In this document: piece after piece, positions 1 through 6,980 of the stretch | Layout of the letters: each line of letters starts with the position of its first letter | Position numbering within the stretch: position 1 is the first letter of the stretch | Notes under the pieces: model-generated | The model's input: the letters and a program-made list of their open reading frames with translations, nothing else | Database searches by the model: none | Told to the model about the DNA's origin: nothing | Made by a program: the position numbers and the translations under genes | Origin: an uncultured Collinsella sp. | Lineage (GTDB): Bacteria; Actinomycetota; Coriobacteriia; Coriobacteriales; Coriobacteriaceae | DNA: 12,396 nt | Direction of reading: 5' to 3' | NCBI GenBank assembly: GCA_900551625.1 | Contig: URWZ01000024.1 | Span: 1-12,396 of the forward strand

Positions 1-47
1 CTACACACTGCATATCGTCGGCAGCGTCAGATGTGTATAAGAGACAG
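1..47 (+). other. Untrimmed Illumina Nextera i5 adapter (not genomic)
   Basis: Bases 1-6 match the end of the Illumina P5 oligo, 7-14 (ACTGCATA) match the Nextera i5 index S506, 15-28 match the read-1 primer part (TCGTCGGCAGCGTC), and 29-47 are the 19-base Tn5 mosaic end (AGATGTGTATAAGAGACAG). The order and spacing are exactly those of a Nextera library adapter. This is sequencing residue at a contig end. Peptides read from it, such as ones starting MCIRDS or MYKRQ, are artefacts. The match rests on my knowledge of the adapter sequences. Confidence 0.98.
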
Positions 48-532
48 CCCGCTCGCTCTACACGCGCCTGGACGAGTTCTGTGGCGGCGACCCCCACATC
101 GCGGCTTCGCTCAAGCGCACACGGACACCGATCGACATGGATATCGACAGCAAGATCGACGAGGTCGAGACGCTCGAACGCATCGCCATGTACTGGCACG
201 ACCCGGCCGATCGCGATGCCATCGCGGCGGAGCTCGACACGCTCGAAGGCATTGAGGTCACGCGTTCATACGCCATGAATATCGAGGTCATGGGCGAGGG
301 CGCCACCAAGGGAACGGCCCTCACGTGGCTATGCGAGCACCTGGGCGAGCGCCTCGCCGACGCTTGGGCGTTCGGCGACAACATCAACGACATCCCCATG
401 CTGCAGGCAGCGGGCCATGGCATGGCCATGATCAACGGCGAGCTCGAGGACCGCGAGGCCGCCGACGCCATCACCGAATACGACAACGACCACGACGGCG
501 TCGCCCGCACCATCATGGCCGCCCTCTCCTAG
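48..532 (+). CDS. Cof-type HAD-IIB family phosphatase, 3' part only
   Basis: The open frame runs from the first genomic bases (first full codon at 50) to a TAG at 530-532, so the N-terminal part with the catalytic DxDGT motif lies beyond the contig end. What remains is part of the cap domain followed by the C-terminal core. Motif III is the Lys in GATKGTAL, and motif IV is GDNINDIPML, whose acidic residues bind Mg2+. After that comes the usual family ending (GMAMINGELEDREAADAITEYDNDHDGVA). Family members are soluble cytoplasmic phosphatases acting on sugar phosphates, nucleotides or flavin/pyridoxal phosphates; the substrate cannot be told from this fragment. A start at the ATG at 137 would cut into the fold and is not favoured, because the frame stays open and protein-like upstream. 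It converges on another HAD phosphatase gene; the two are related in family but not near-identical. Confidence 0.88.
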
Positions 533-542
533 CAGCAGCAAC

Positions 543-573
543 CCGGCAGAAAGGGAACGTCCCCATCTGCCGG
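543..573. terminator. Hairpin between convergent HAD genes, possible bidirectional terminator
   Basis: An 8-bp stem CCGGCAGA/TCTGCCGG (543-550 with 566-573) encloses a 2x2 internal loop and a second 4-bp stem GGGA/TCCC (553-556 with 560-563) around a 3-base loop. It fills the spacer between the two convergent stop codons almost exactly. It has no T-run on either side, so it may end transcription poorly or may instead be a REP-like palindrome. The structure is seen; the terminator role is inferred from position. Confidence 0.5.
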
Positions 574-574
574 A

Positions 575-1369
575 TTAGGCGAGGCTCTCCAGAACACGGC
601 GGAGTTCCTGCTGGACAGCGTGGTCGCGGTTGCAGCCTACGACGCGATCGGCAACCGCTTTGAGCGCGGGGCGCGCGTTTTCCATCGCGCAGCCCGTGCC
701 GACAAAGCGAATGATCTCGTAGTCGTTCATCGAGTCGCCAAACGCCATGATCTCGTCGCGTCCAATGCCGTAATGCTCCGCGAGCTGTACGATGCCCGAG
801 GCCTTCGACACACCGGGCTGCATGGCATCGATCCACGCGTTGCCCGAAGGTGCAAAAGTAAAGAGCTGACCAAGTTCGCGCTGTAGCACGTAGGCGCTGT
901 CCATAACGACACCGTCATCGCAAAAGATACTCGCCTTGATGATATTTACGCTGGGATCGGGCAGCTCCCAAATACGCTCGGCATTGGGAAGGTCCTTATC
1001 GACCTCACGCACGAACTTGCACTCGTCATCGAGCAGGAAGGACTTGGTTCGGTCAAAAAGCGCAAGATGCAGATTGGGAAACGTCGCGACAGCCTGGGCG
1101 AGCCTTCGAATCGCCAGGTGCGAATACACCTCACGGTCTACCATTTTGCCGTCGGCGTAGACCTGGGCACCGTTAGCGGCGACAAAGTCCATCTTGTCGC
1201 GAACGGGCGCAAAGAACTCGCACAGGCGATCGTAGCGGCGACCTGACGATGCGGCGAAATGCACGCCATGCTCGTGTAGCGCCAGAATCAGTTCGTAGGT
1301 CTCGGGAGGCACCTGGCTGTTTTCGTCAAGCAACGTGCCGTCCATATCGGATGCGATCAATTTAACCAT
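575..1369 (-). CDS. Cof-type HAD-IIB family phosphatase (264 aa)
   Basis: A complete haloacid dehalogenase-type phosphatase with all four motifs. Motif I is DMDGTLLD with nucleophile Asp8 and acid/base Asp10; motif II is AASSGR near Ser41-Ser42; motif III is Lys189 in GVSKASG; motif IV is GDSMNDYE with Asp212 and Asp216. The region of about residues 80-185 between motifs II and III is the C2 cap that sets substrate choice. The length of 264 aa is normal for Cof/YbiV/YidA-like enzymes, which dephosphorylate small cytoplasmic phosphates; the substrate is unknown. The ATG at 1367-1369 is preceded by GGGAG seven bases upstream, which supports this start. That ribosome binding site lies inside one arm of a long inverted repeat (1375-1436). 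The gene is 206 bp downstream of adenine deaminase on the same strand, so co-transcription is possible but not shown. Confidence 0.92.
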   Translation of the reverse strand: MVKLIASDMDGTLLDENSQVPPETYELILALHEHGVHFAASSGRRYDRLCEFFAPVRDKMDFVAANGAQVYADGKMVDREVYSHLAIRRLAQAVATFPNLHLALFDRTKSFLLDDECKFVREVDKDLPNAERIWELPDPSVNIIKASIFCDDGVVMDSAYVLQRELGQLFTFAPSGNAWIDAMQPGVSKASGIVQLAEHYGIGRDEIMAFGDSMNDYEIIRFVGTGCAMENARPALKAVADRVVGCNRDHAVQQELRRVLESLA

Positions 1370-1374
1370 AGAAA

Positions 1375-1436
1375 AGCTCCCTTCGGGCTTGTTGGAATCG
1401 AACGTGTATCCAATTCCAACGTACCCAAAGGGAGCT
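1375..1436 (-). promoter_or_regulatory. Long leader hairpin overlapping the RBS of the HAD gene
   Basis: Outer arms AGCTCCCTT (1375-1383) and AAGGGAGCT (1428-1436) pair perfectly over 9 bp. Inner arms TTGGAAT (1392-1398) and ATTCCAA (1413-1419) pair over 7 bp. The two 8-base stretches between them also pair partly (GGG with CCC, G with C). In the minus-strand mRNA the promoter-distal outer arm carries the GGGAG Shine-Dalgarno site, 7 bases before the start codon. Folding would therefore bury the ribosome binding site. Whether it acts as a translational switch, an operator on DNA or a REP-like palindrome cannot be told from sequence alone. Confidence 0.5.
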
Positions 1437-1551
1437 CAGGTAAGACTCCGCGGGCGCAAACGTTACAAGGACCTGGCAAATAGCTCACGCGCACCAGGGG
1501 TCCCACATTCGCAGCGCCAGGCAACACGTCAAAGAGTGTCGCAGGCGACTA

Positions 1552-1567
1552 GACGTTTAAGAACGTC
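1552..1567 (-). terminator. Weak hairpin just past the adenine deaminase stop
   Basis: GACGTT (1552-1557) and AACGTC (1562-1567) form a perfect 6-bp stem with a 4-base TAAG loop, 8 bases beyond the adenine deaminase stop codon. ACTAG sequences on both sides could extend the pairing. There is no T-run, so this is at best a weak terminator. The rest of the spacer (1437-1551) holds a few short inverted repeats but no gene, tRNA or named RNA that I recognise. Confidence 0.3.
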
Positions 1568-1575
1568 CCCGATGA

Positions 1576-3396
1576 CTAGTCGGCGTAGGTGAAGGTTGTG
1601 ACGTCGAACATGCCCTCGGGGCGGATGCGGAGCGTCGGGATAACCGGCAGGGGCAGGAAGATGATGCCCATGATGGGGTCGAGCGGCGGCTCGATGCCCA
1701 TGGCGCGCGCCTTGACCATAAAGTCGTCGTGCTGCGCGGCGACATCCTCGGCCGTGCCTTCGCTCATCAGGCCACCGAGCGCCAGCGGAATGCGCGCCAC
1801 GACATCGCCGTTGCGCACCAGCACGTGACCACCCTGGCCCACAGCCTCAACAGCAGCCATCATATCGGCAGCGTTATCACCCACGACGCACACGTTGTGC
1901 GAGTCGTGGCCGATCGTGGAGGCAATGGCGCCACCGGTGATGGTGAAGCCACGCACCCAGCCGCGACCGATATGCTTGCCGACAAGGCCCAGGCCCGCAG
2001 GACCATCACCGTCGGCGCCCTCGGCCTGCAGCGACACACCGCGGCCGTGGCGCTCGATCAGCATAATGCGACGCAGGCCCTCGGCGCTCTCGGGGCGAGC
2101 CATACCCGTGATGGCCTTACCCGGCACCACGTCAATCACGGCCTCGCCCGGCTTAAAGGCATAGTCGAATACGTCGAGCGAAAGCTTCGGCAGCTTAACG
2201 GAGGCGCGCAGCTCATCGGCAAGGGCTGCGACCTCGGCCATCTCGGGTGCAATCTCGCCCACAAAGGTACCGTCCTGCGCCACCAGAGCACCGGCGGCAT
2301 ATACGCGATGCGGAGCCGTGGCAAACGTCAGGTCATTGAGCACCAGCAGGTCGGCACGCTTGCCCGGGGCGATGGCGCCGCGGAGCTCGTGCGGGTCGCG
2401 GCAGCCGTGGTCCAGGCCAAATGCCTCAGCCGTGGAAAGGGACGCCATGGAGATGGCGACCACGGGGTCGATACCGGCCTCAATCGCCACGCGGCAGGCA
2501 TTGTCGATCATGCCGGTCGCAAGCGCATCGGAAGGGGCGCGGTCGTCGGTCGCAAAGCAGCAGCGGCGGGCACGGGCAGGATTCTCCAGCAGCATCGGCG
2601 ACAGGTTGGCCAGGTCATGGCTGCACGTACCTTCGCGCAGCATCACATACATGCCGCGGGACAGCTTGTCGAGTGCCTCCTCGGGAATCGTCGACTCATG
2701 GTCAGCGATAATGCCAGCCGCGGCATAGGCGTTGAGGTCCTTGCCGGCAACGAGCGGCGCGTGACCGTCCACCTGCTTGGACGGCGTCTGGTTGGCAGCG
2801 TCAATGCGAGCGCAGGTCTCGGGATCGGCCATAAAGACGCCCGGCAGGTTCATCATCTCGCCCAGGCCAAAGACATCGCCCGGATGCTCGGCAAAAAACG
2901 CCTGCATGTCAGCGGCGGTAATCACAGCGCCTGCTTGCTCATCGGGCAGCGCGGGCACGCACGAGGGCATCATGTACTTGATGGAAATAGGAGCGCGACG
3001 ACCGTCCTCGATCATAAAGCGCAGGCCGTCCAGGCCGGAAACATTAGCGATCTCGTGGCTGTCGGCAATAGCGGTGGTGGTACCGCGCGTCGCCGCCATG
3101 CGCGCATACTCGGCAGGGCGGATGTTCGAAGACTCGATATGCAAGTGTCCGTCAATAAAACCGGGGGCAAGATAGCGGCCCTGGCAATCGATGACCTCGG
3201 CAGCCTCATACGTACCGGCGGCATCGTCGCGACCGTCGTAGAGCACACCGACGATCACGCCATCCTTGACGGCAACGCTACCGGGCGCCACGCGCTGGCC
3301 GTACACATCGACAATCTGTGCGTTGGCAAACAGCGTGTCAACGGGTACACGACCCTCGGCGGCCTCGATCACAGATCTCATGACCTCAACGGACAT
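1576..3396 (-). CDS. ade: Adenine deaminase (606 aa)
   Basis: Adenine deaminase (EC 3.5.4.2) turns adenine into hypoxanthine and ammonia in purine salvage and acts in the cytoplasm. The protein has the amidohydrolase layout: a small beta domain (about 1-75), a metal-dependent TIM barrel, and the C-terminal domain typical of AdeC. Visible motifs are GFIDGHLHIESS (79-90) with the metal-binding HxH, HEIANV (114-119), GHAP (211-214), DHEST (232-236) and the barrel-end TDD (283-285). GAIAPGKRADLLVL follows, and near the end come GFTITGGAIASTIGHDSHN and GIIFLPLPVIPTLR. At 606 aa it is slightly longer than the roughly 580-590 aa of Bacillus and E. coli forms. Two small departures are Ser113 where PHEIANV is usual and GMID (295-298) where GHID is usual; activity is still likely. 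AAAGGAG sits just before the ATG. It lies alone between tyrS and the HAD gene, with a possible promoter at 3464-3492. Confidence 0.95.
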   Translation of the reverse strand: MSVEVMRSVIEAAEGRVPVDTLFANAQIVDVYGQRVAPGSVAVKDGVIVGVLYDGRDDAAGTYEAAEVIDCQGRYLAPGFIDGHLHIESSNIRPAEYARMAATRGTTTAIADSHEIANVSGLDGLRFMIEDGRRAPISIKYMMPSCVPALPDEQAGAVITAADMQAFFAEHPGDVFGLGEMMNLPGVFMADPETCARIDAANQTPSKQVDGHAPLVAGKDLNAYAAAGIIADHESTIPEEALDKLSRGMYVMLREGTCSHDLANLSPMLLENPARARRCCFATDDRAPSDALATGMIDNACRVAIEAGIDPVVAISMASLSTAEAFGLDHGCRDPHELRGAIAPGKRADLLVLNDLTFATAPHRVYAAGALVAQDGTFVGEIAPEMAEVAALADELRASVKLPKLSLDVFDYAFKPGEAVIDVVPGKAITGMARPESAEGLRRIMLIERHGRGVSLQAEGADGDGPAGLGLVGKHIGRGWVRGFTITGGAIASTIGHDSHNVCVVGDNAADMMAAVEAVGQGGHVLVRNGDVVARIPLALGGLMSEGTAEDVAAQHDDFMVKARAMGIEPPLDPIMGIIFLPLPVIPTLRIRPEGMFDVTTFTYAD

Positions 3397-3463
3397 ACAT
3401 ACTCCTTTAACCGTAGAAAACGCTGCGGAGCGGACGAGCCTTCACCACAGCAAGCCAATAGCA

Positions 3464-3492
3464 ATTGTATGCCCAAAAGAAGGTCCCGCTAA
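3464..3492 (-). promoter_or_regulatory. Candidate promoter for adenine deaminase
   Basis: On the minus strand a TACAAT -10 box (3464-3469, five of six consensus bases) lies 17 bases from TTAGCG (3487-3492, weak -35). Transcription would start near 3457, leaving a leader of about 60 bases before the ATG. The spacer is otherwise bare. This is pattern matching only. Confidence 0.35.
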
Positions 3493-3540
3493 CATCCCAT
3501 CCGCTTAACGGCACCGCCAAATGATCCCTTGGGGACGGAG

Positions 3541-3611
3541 AAAAAAGTTGCGGTGGAATAGTTCCTGCCTGGGCGCCCGTATGGCATTTTTAGGAACTAT
3601 TTCACCGCAAC
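3541..3611 (-). terminator. 20-bp-stem inverted repeat with T-run; second tyrS terminator or REP/MITE-like element
   Basis: Arms at 3547-3566 and 3592-3611 pair over 20 bases, with one G-T (wobble) position at 3556/3602. The 25-base loop holds the palindrome GGGCGCCC. Read on the minus strand the stem is followed at once by six T (3541-3546), the form of an intrinsic terminator, and it lies directly after the classical tyrS terminator. A 20-bp stem is longer than most terminators, so a dispersed palindromic repeat inserted here is an equally good reading. Confidence 0.6.
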
Positions 3612-3613
3612 TC

Positions 3614-3646
3614 AAAAGGCCGCAGTCGGGAGTTCCGGCTGCGGCC
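3614..3646 (-). terminator. Intrinsic terminator of tyrS
   Basis: GGCCGCAG (3618-3625) pairs with CTGCGGCC (3639-3646), extended by a G-T wobble pair and CGG/CCG around a short loop. On the minus strand four T follow (3614-3617). It sits about 30 bases past the tyrS stop codon. Confidence 0.85.
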
Positions 3647-3675
3647 CTATTGCACATGTTAGGTTGACCTACTTG

Positions 3676-4887
3676 CTAGACCAACTTAAAGCCCTTGCGC
3701 TTGCCTACGGAGAGGGTGTCGCCCAGCTTGAGGGCGCTCGGGTCGATGTTGTAGCTCTTGGGAGCCACGGCCTTGCCGTTGATCTTGACGCCGCCGCCGT
3801 CGATGTCGCGACGGGCCTGGCCGGCGCTGGCCGAAAGGCCCAGGTCCTTAAGCAGACCGGCGAGGTAGATCTGGCCCTCGTCGTTAACAGTCAGCTCAAC
3901 ATGCTTCTCGGGGAAGTCGGCGAGCTGGCCCTCCTTGAACACGCGGTCGAACTCGGCCTGAGCCTCGTCGCCGGCACCGGCGCCGTGGTAGGTGTCGCAC
4001 AGGTCGCGGCCCAGAGCGCGCTTGAGCTCATAGGGATCGGCGGAACCGTCGGCCAGGGCGGCGTCGATCTTGTCGACCTCGGCCGGGGCGAGCGAACTGG
4101 CCAGACGATAGTACTTGCCAATCATCTCGTCGGGGATAGACATGGTCTTGCCGAACATATCCTTGGGAGCGTCGGTCAGGCCGATGTAGTTGCCATAGGA
4201 CTTGGACATCTTGCGCACGCCATCGGTACCCTCGAGCAGCGGCATGGTGAGCGCGATCTGCGGCTCCATGCCCATCTTCTCCATGAGCTCACGGCCGGCA
4301 AGCAGGTTGAAGAGCTGGTCGGTGCCGCCCATCTCCACGTCGGCCTTGATCATGACCGAATCGTATGCCTGCATCACGGGGTACAGGAACTCGTGCAGGG
4401 CGATCGGCGTCTGGGACTGGTAGCGCTTGGTAAAGTCGTCGCGCTCGAGGATACGGGCGACGGTGAACTTGGAGCACACCTGCAGCAGACCAGCCAGATC
4501 CATCGACAAGATCCAGTCACCGTTGTGCACGATGGTGGTCTTCTCGGGATCCAGGATCTTCATGGCCTGGCTCACGTAGGTCTCGGCATTGGCCTCGATT
4601 TGCTCCTGCGAAAGCTGCGGACGGGTGGAATTCTTGCCCGAAGGGTCGCCAATCAACGCGGTACCGTTGCCGATGATGAGGGTGACGTTGTGGCCCAGGT
4701 CCTGGAACTGACGCATCTTGCGCAGCGGCACGGCGTGGCCCAGGTGCAGGTCGGGGCTGGTGGGATCGACGCCGAGCTTGATGTTGAGGGGCTCGCCCTT
4801 CTCAAGCTTCTTGCGAAGGTCGGCCTCGGGGACGATCTGCGCGGCGCCCGAGGTGATGATACGCATTTGCTCGTCAACAGACAGCAT
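3676..4887 (-). CDS. tyrS: Tyrosine--tRNA ligase (403 aa)
   Basis: A class I aminoacyl-tRNA synthetase that charges tRNA-Tyr with tyrosine using ATP in the cytoplasm. The Rossmann catalytic domain carries the HIGH-type signature HLGH (48-51) and the KMSKS loop (226-230). Other family marks are GDPSGKNSTRP (80-90) and VEMGGTDQLFNLLAGREL, which lies in the tyrosine/tRNA-binding region. The C-terminal stretch of about residues 338-403 is an S4-type RNA-binding domain (SASAGQARRDIDGGGVKINGK). The HLGH form and the length of about 400 aa place it with the longer bacterial TyrRS type (TyrZ-like) rather than the E. coli type. The start is firm: AAAGGAGG precedes the ATG with an 8-base gap. A hairpin lies in the 5' leader (4909-4935), and a strong terminator follows the gene, so it is probably a single-gene unit, perhaps with read-through from the U32 gene 96 bp upstream. 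No T-box consensus is visible in the leader. Confidence 0.97.
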   Translation of the reverse strand: MLSVDEQMRIITSGAAQIVPEADLRKKLEKGEPLNIKLGVDPTSPDLHLGHAVPLRKMRQFQDLGHNVTLIIGNGTALIGDPSGKNSTRPQLSQEQIEANAETYVSQAMKILDPEKTTIVHNGDWILSMDLAGLLQVCSKFTVARILERDDFTKRYQSQTPIALHEFLYPVMQAYDSVMIKADVEMGGTDQLFNLLAGRELMEKMGMEPQIALTMPLLEGTDGVRKMSKSYGNYIGLTDAPKDMFGKTMSIPDEMIGKYYRLASSLAPAEVDKIDAALADGSADPYELKRALGRDLCDTYHGAGAGDEAQAEFDRVFKEGQLADFPEKHVELTVNDEGQIYLAGLLKDLGLSASAGQARRDIDGGGVKINGKAVAPKSYNIDPSALKLGDTLSVGKRKGFKLV

Positions 4888-4908
4888 TGGGTATCCTCCT
4901 TTTGCTAT

Positions 4909-4935
4909 AGCACCCTCGCCGAAAACGGCGGTGCT
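4909..4935 (-). promoter_or_regulatory. Hairpin in the tyrS leader
   Basis: AGCAC (4909-4913) and CGCCG (4917-4921) pair with GTGCT (4931-4935) and CGGCG (4926-4930), with a 3-base bulge and an AAAA loop (TTTT on the minus strand). It lies just before the tyrS ribosome binding site and leaves that site free. No T-run follows, so it is not a usual terminator for the U32 gene. It may stabilise the tyrS mRNA; its role is unknown. Confidence 0.4.
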
Positions 4936-4983
4936 GGAAGTCCATAAACTCTCTTATGATAACAAACTGACGCGACGCAGCAT

Positions 4984-6960
4984 CTACGACAGGAAAATCC
5001 TCGTCCTGCCGCATGCGTCGATGGCAACTGGCAGACGCGTACCGTCACGCTCGACCAGATAGCGCACCTGCCGACGACGCAAGCAGTCGCGGCAACGGAC
5101 CTGCCCCGTCGCATCGGTGGCGCAGACGCCCTCGGCGGTCAGCAGGCAGTGCTCGCACACCATAAGCTCGGGACAGTCGGCGTCGAACGGACCCAAGACG
5201 CCGGGTTCAGCAGCCAGCTCGGCAATACGCTCCCTGTCATTGCTGAGCAACTCGGCAGGCAAGTATACCCACCCCGCGCCAAGCCCGCGCAGCCAGGCAA
5301 GCGTGGCCCGATTGGCACAGAACACCGGCGCCGCCACGTCAAACGCCGTGCCCAGCTCGCGGGCCATCGCCACCTGCCCCAGGTTGCGGCAAACCACACG
5401 CCCGGCACGCTGCATAAGCGCCCGAGTCCGCTCGATATCGCCTGCGCGGCACACTTCGTCGAGCACCACCGTCGCATCGGACAGATCCCGCTCATCGCGC
5501 GGATCCAAATCCATCAGCTCCCAGGCAAAGACCATTCGAGCAAAAGCCTCATGCTTTGCCGGCTCCGCCGGTCCCGCCAACTCCGTCGGTACACCGCCAT
5601 CTGCCAGAACGCCCTCAAACGGCAGTACCCCAACGGACTGCTCAACAGGCGCGACCGCATCTGCCTCGACCCGCATGCGCTCCAACACCGTTGCCGTCTG
5701 CCCCAGCACGCCGGCACTGCGAATCAGATAGACCTCGCAGCCCGCGTCCACCTTGCGTTTGCAATGCACGACGATGCGCTCTCCCGCAGCGGCATCCACG
5801 GGGTAAGGCACCTGTGGCCAGCGCTTGGGCACATCGGGACGCGCGTCGGCACCCGGGTAAAATCGAATCTCGAGAGTATCGCCCGCCGCCACGGCGGCAT
5901 CAAGCTCAACCGTCACCTCTTCGTGACCCACCGTCACCAAATGGCCCACGCGCACGCCCTGGTTGATCGCGCGCTCAAAGCTCATGAGCTCGGCGCCCGA
6001 ACGACCCCGCAGATACGCATCGGTAAAGCCGCGGTTGAACGACCTTCCCAGCTCGCGCTCAAGCGCCGGAACCGCATCGGCATCCCATGTGCCGTCGCGC
6101 AGCATATCGAGCGCCCGACGCCACACCCTCGCCACGTTAAAGACGTAGTCGGGATTCTTCATGCGGCCCTCGATCTTGAGCGATGCCACGCCGGCGGCAA
6201 CAAGCTCGGGCAGATGCGCGATGCCCAGATAGTCACGCGGACAAAGCAGGCGATCCCCTTCGACAGCGACAACACTCTGCCCCGCCTCGTCCACCAAGTC
6301 ATAGGATAGACGGCACGGTTGCGTGCAATCACCGCGCATCGCAGAGCGGCCACGTCGAAGGGCAGAGAACCCGCACGCACCCGAGTATCCAATGCAAATA
6401 GCGCCGTGACAGAACACCTCGATGGGCACGCCAGTAGCGCAAAGCGTCTCAATCTCTGCAACGCTCAGCTCGCGCGCAGTCGTCACGCGCTCAACTCCCA
6501 GCTCCTTGGCAGCCAACTGCACGGCATCCTCGCTATGAACGCCCGCCTGAGTGGACAGGTGAATCTCGACCCCCGGAATCGCCGCACGTAGCGCACAAGC
6601 CAGCCCGGCATCGGCCACAATCAACGCATCGGCACCCAACGCGTGCGCATGCGCCCCCAACGCCACGGCGTCGGCAAGCTCATCATCGAACACGAACACG
6701 TTGAGCGTCACGTACACACGCACGCCATGGGCATGGGCCACGGCACAACCGCGCGCGAACTCATCATCGTTAAAGCCATGCGCGCTCACTCGAGCGTTGA
6801 ATCCGTCCAGCCCCGCATAGATGGCATCGGCACCCGCCGCAATCGCCGCGAGCATCTGGTCGAGTCCGCCAGCAGGCGCCAGCAGTTCGGGCAGCGCCAC
6901 TTCAGCCGCCGCCAACTCGCTTTCGCATTGTCCGCTCGATTCCGTCGCCCAAATCGCCAT
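4984..6960 (-). CDS. Peptidase U32 family protein, probable RNA hydroxylation factor (658 aa)
   Basis: The N-terminal half is a U32 TIM-barrel domain, starting with LPELLAPAGG (23-32) and carrying the U32 signature EVFCHGAICIGYSGAC (181-196). With GDCTQPCR (210-217) it supplies the conserved cysteines 189, 196, 212 and 216, which in studied relatives such as RlhA and TrhP are linked to an iron-sulfur cluster. Those relatives hydroxylate 23S rRNA or tRNA using prephenate-derived compounds; other members were called collagenases. An RNA-modification role is therefore likelier than proteolysis, but the target is not set by sequence. The C-terminal half is long and ends in a CxxC...CxxC cluster (VCEHC...CRDC) that may bind metal. 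The ATG at 6960 is chosen because AAGGAG lies 7 bases upstream; a TTG at 6987 would have no such site. It is divergent from the PBP gene and 96 bp ahead of tyrS. Confidence 0.88.
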   Translation of the reverse strand: MAIWATESSGQCESELAAAEVALPELLAPAGGLDQMLAAIAAGADAIYAGLDGFNARVSAHGFNDDEFARGCAVAHAHGVRVYVTLNVFVFDDELADAVALGAHAHALGADALIVADAGLACALRAAIPGVEIHLSTQAGVHSEDAVQLAAKELGVERVTTARELSVAEIETLCATGVPIEVFCHGAICIGYSGACGFSALRRGRSAMRGDCTQPCRLSYDLVDEAGQSVVAVEGDRLLCPRDYLGIAHLPELVAAGVASLKIEGRMKNPDYVFNVARVWRRALDMLRDGTWDADAVPALERELGRSFNRGFTDAYLRGRSGAELMSFERAINQGVRVGHLVTVGHEEVTVELDAAVAAGDTLEIRFYPGADARPDVPKRWPQVPYPVDAAAGERIVVHCKRKVDAGCEVYLIRSAGVLGQTATVLERMRVEADAVAPVEQSVGVLPFEGVLADGGVPTELAGPAEPAKHEAFARMVFAWELMDLDPRDERDLSDATVVLDEVCRAGDIERTRALMQRAGRVVCRNLGQVAMARELGTAFDVAAPVFCANRATLAWLRGLGAGWVYLPAELLSNDRERIAELAAEPGVLGPFDADCPELMVCEHCLLTAEGVCATDATGQVRCRDCLRRRQVRYLVERDGTRLPVAIDACGRTRIFLS

Positions 6961-6980
6961 CGGCAAACTCCTTACCAAGG

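Noticed and set aside
31..278. Open frames beginning MCIRDS and MYKRQ near the left edge
   Set aside because: Their starts lie in the sequencing adapter and they run in wrong frames across the HAD gene.
1437..1551. A possible small RNA or riboswitch in the spacer after adenine deaminase
   Set aside because: Several short inverted repeats are present (for example GTCGC/GCGAC near 1538-1549), but no known RNA pattern is matched and short repeats arise by chance at this GC content.
1729..3492. A 587-codon open frame on the plus strand opposite adenine deaminase
   Set aside because: It mirrors a gene with full family motifs and shows no protein-like pattern. Long antisense frames are usual in GC-rich genes with few stop codons on the other strand.
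3664..4947. A 427-codon open frame on the plus strand opposite tyrS
   Set aside because: It is Leu/Val/Gly/His-rich and antisense to a certain tyrosyl-tRNA synthetase gene; no motif or ribosome binding site supports it.
5149..6309. A 386-codon open frame on the plus strand opposite the U32 gene
   Set aside because: It is Arg/His-rich with no recognisable domain and overlaps a gene with clear signature motifs.
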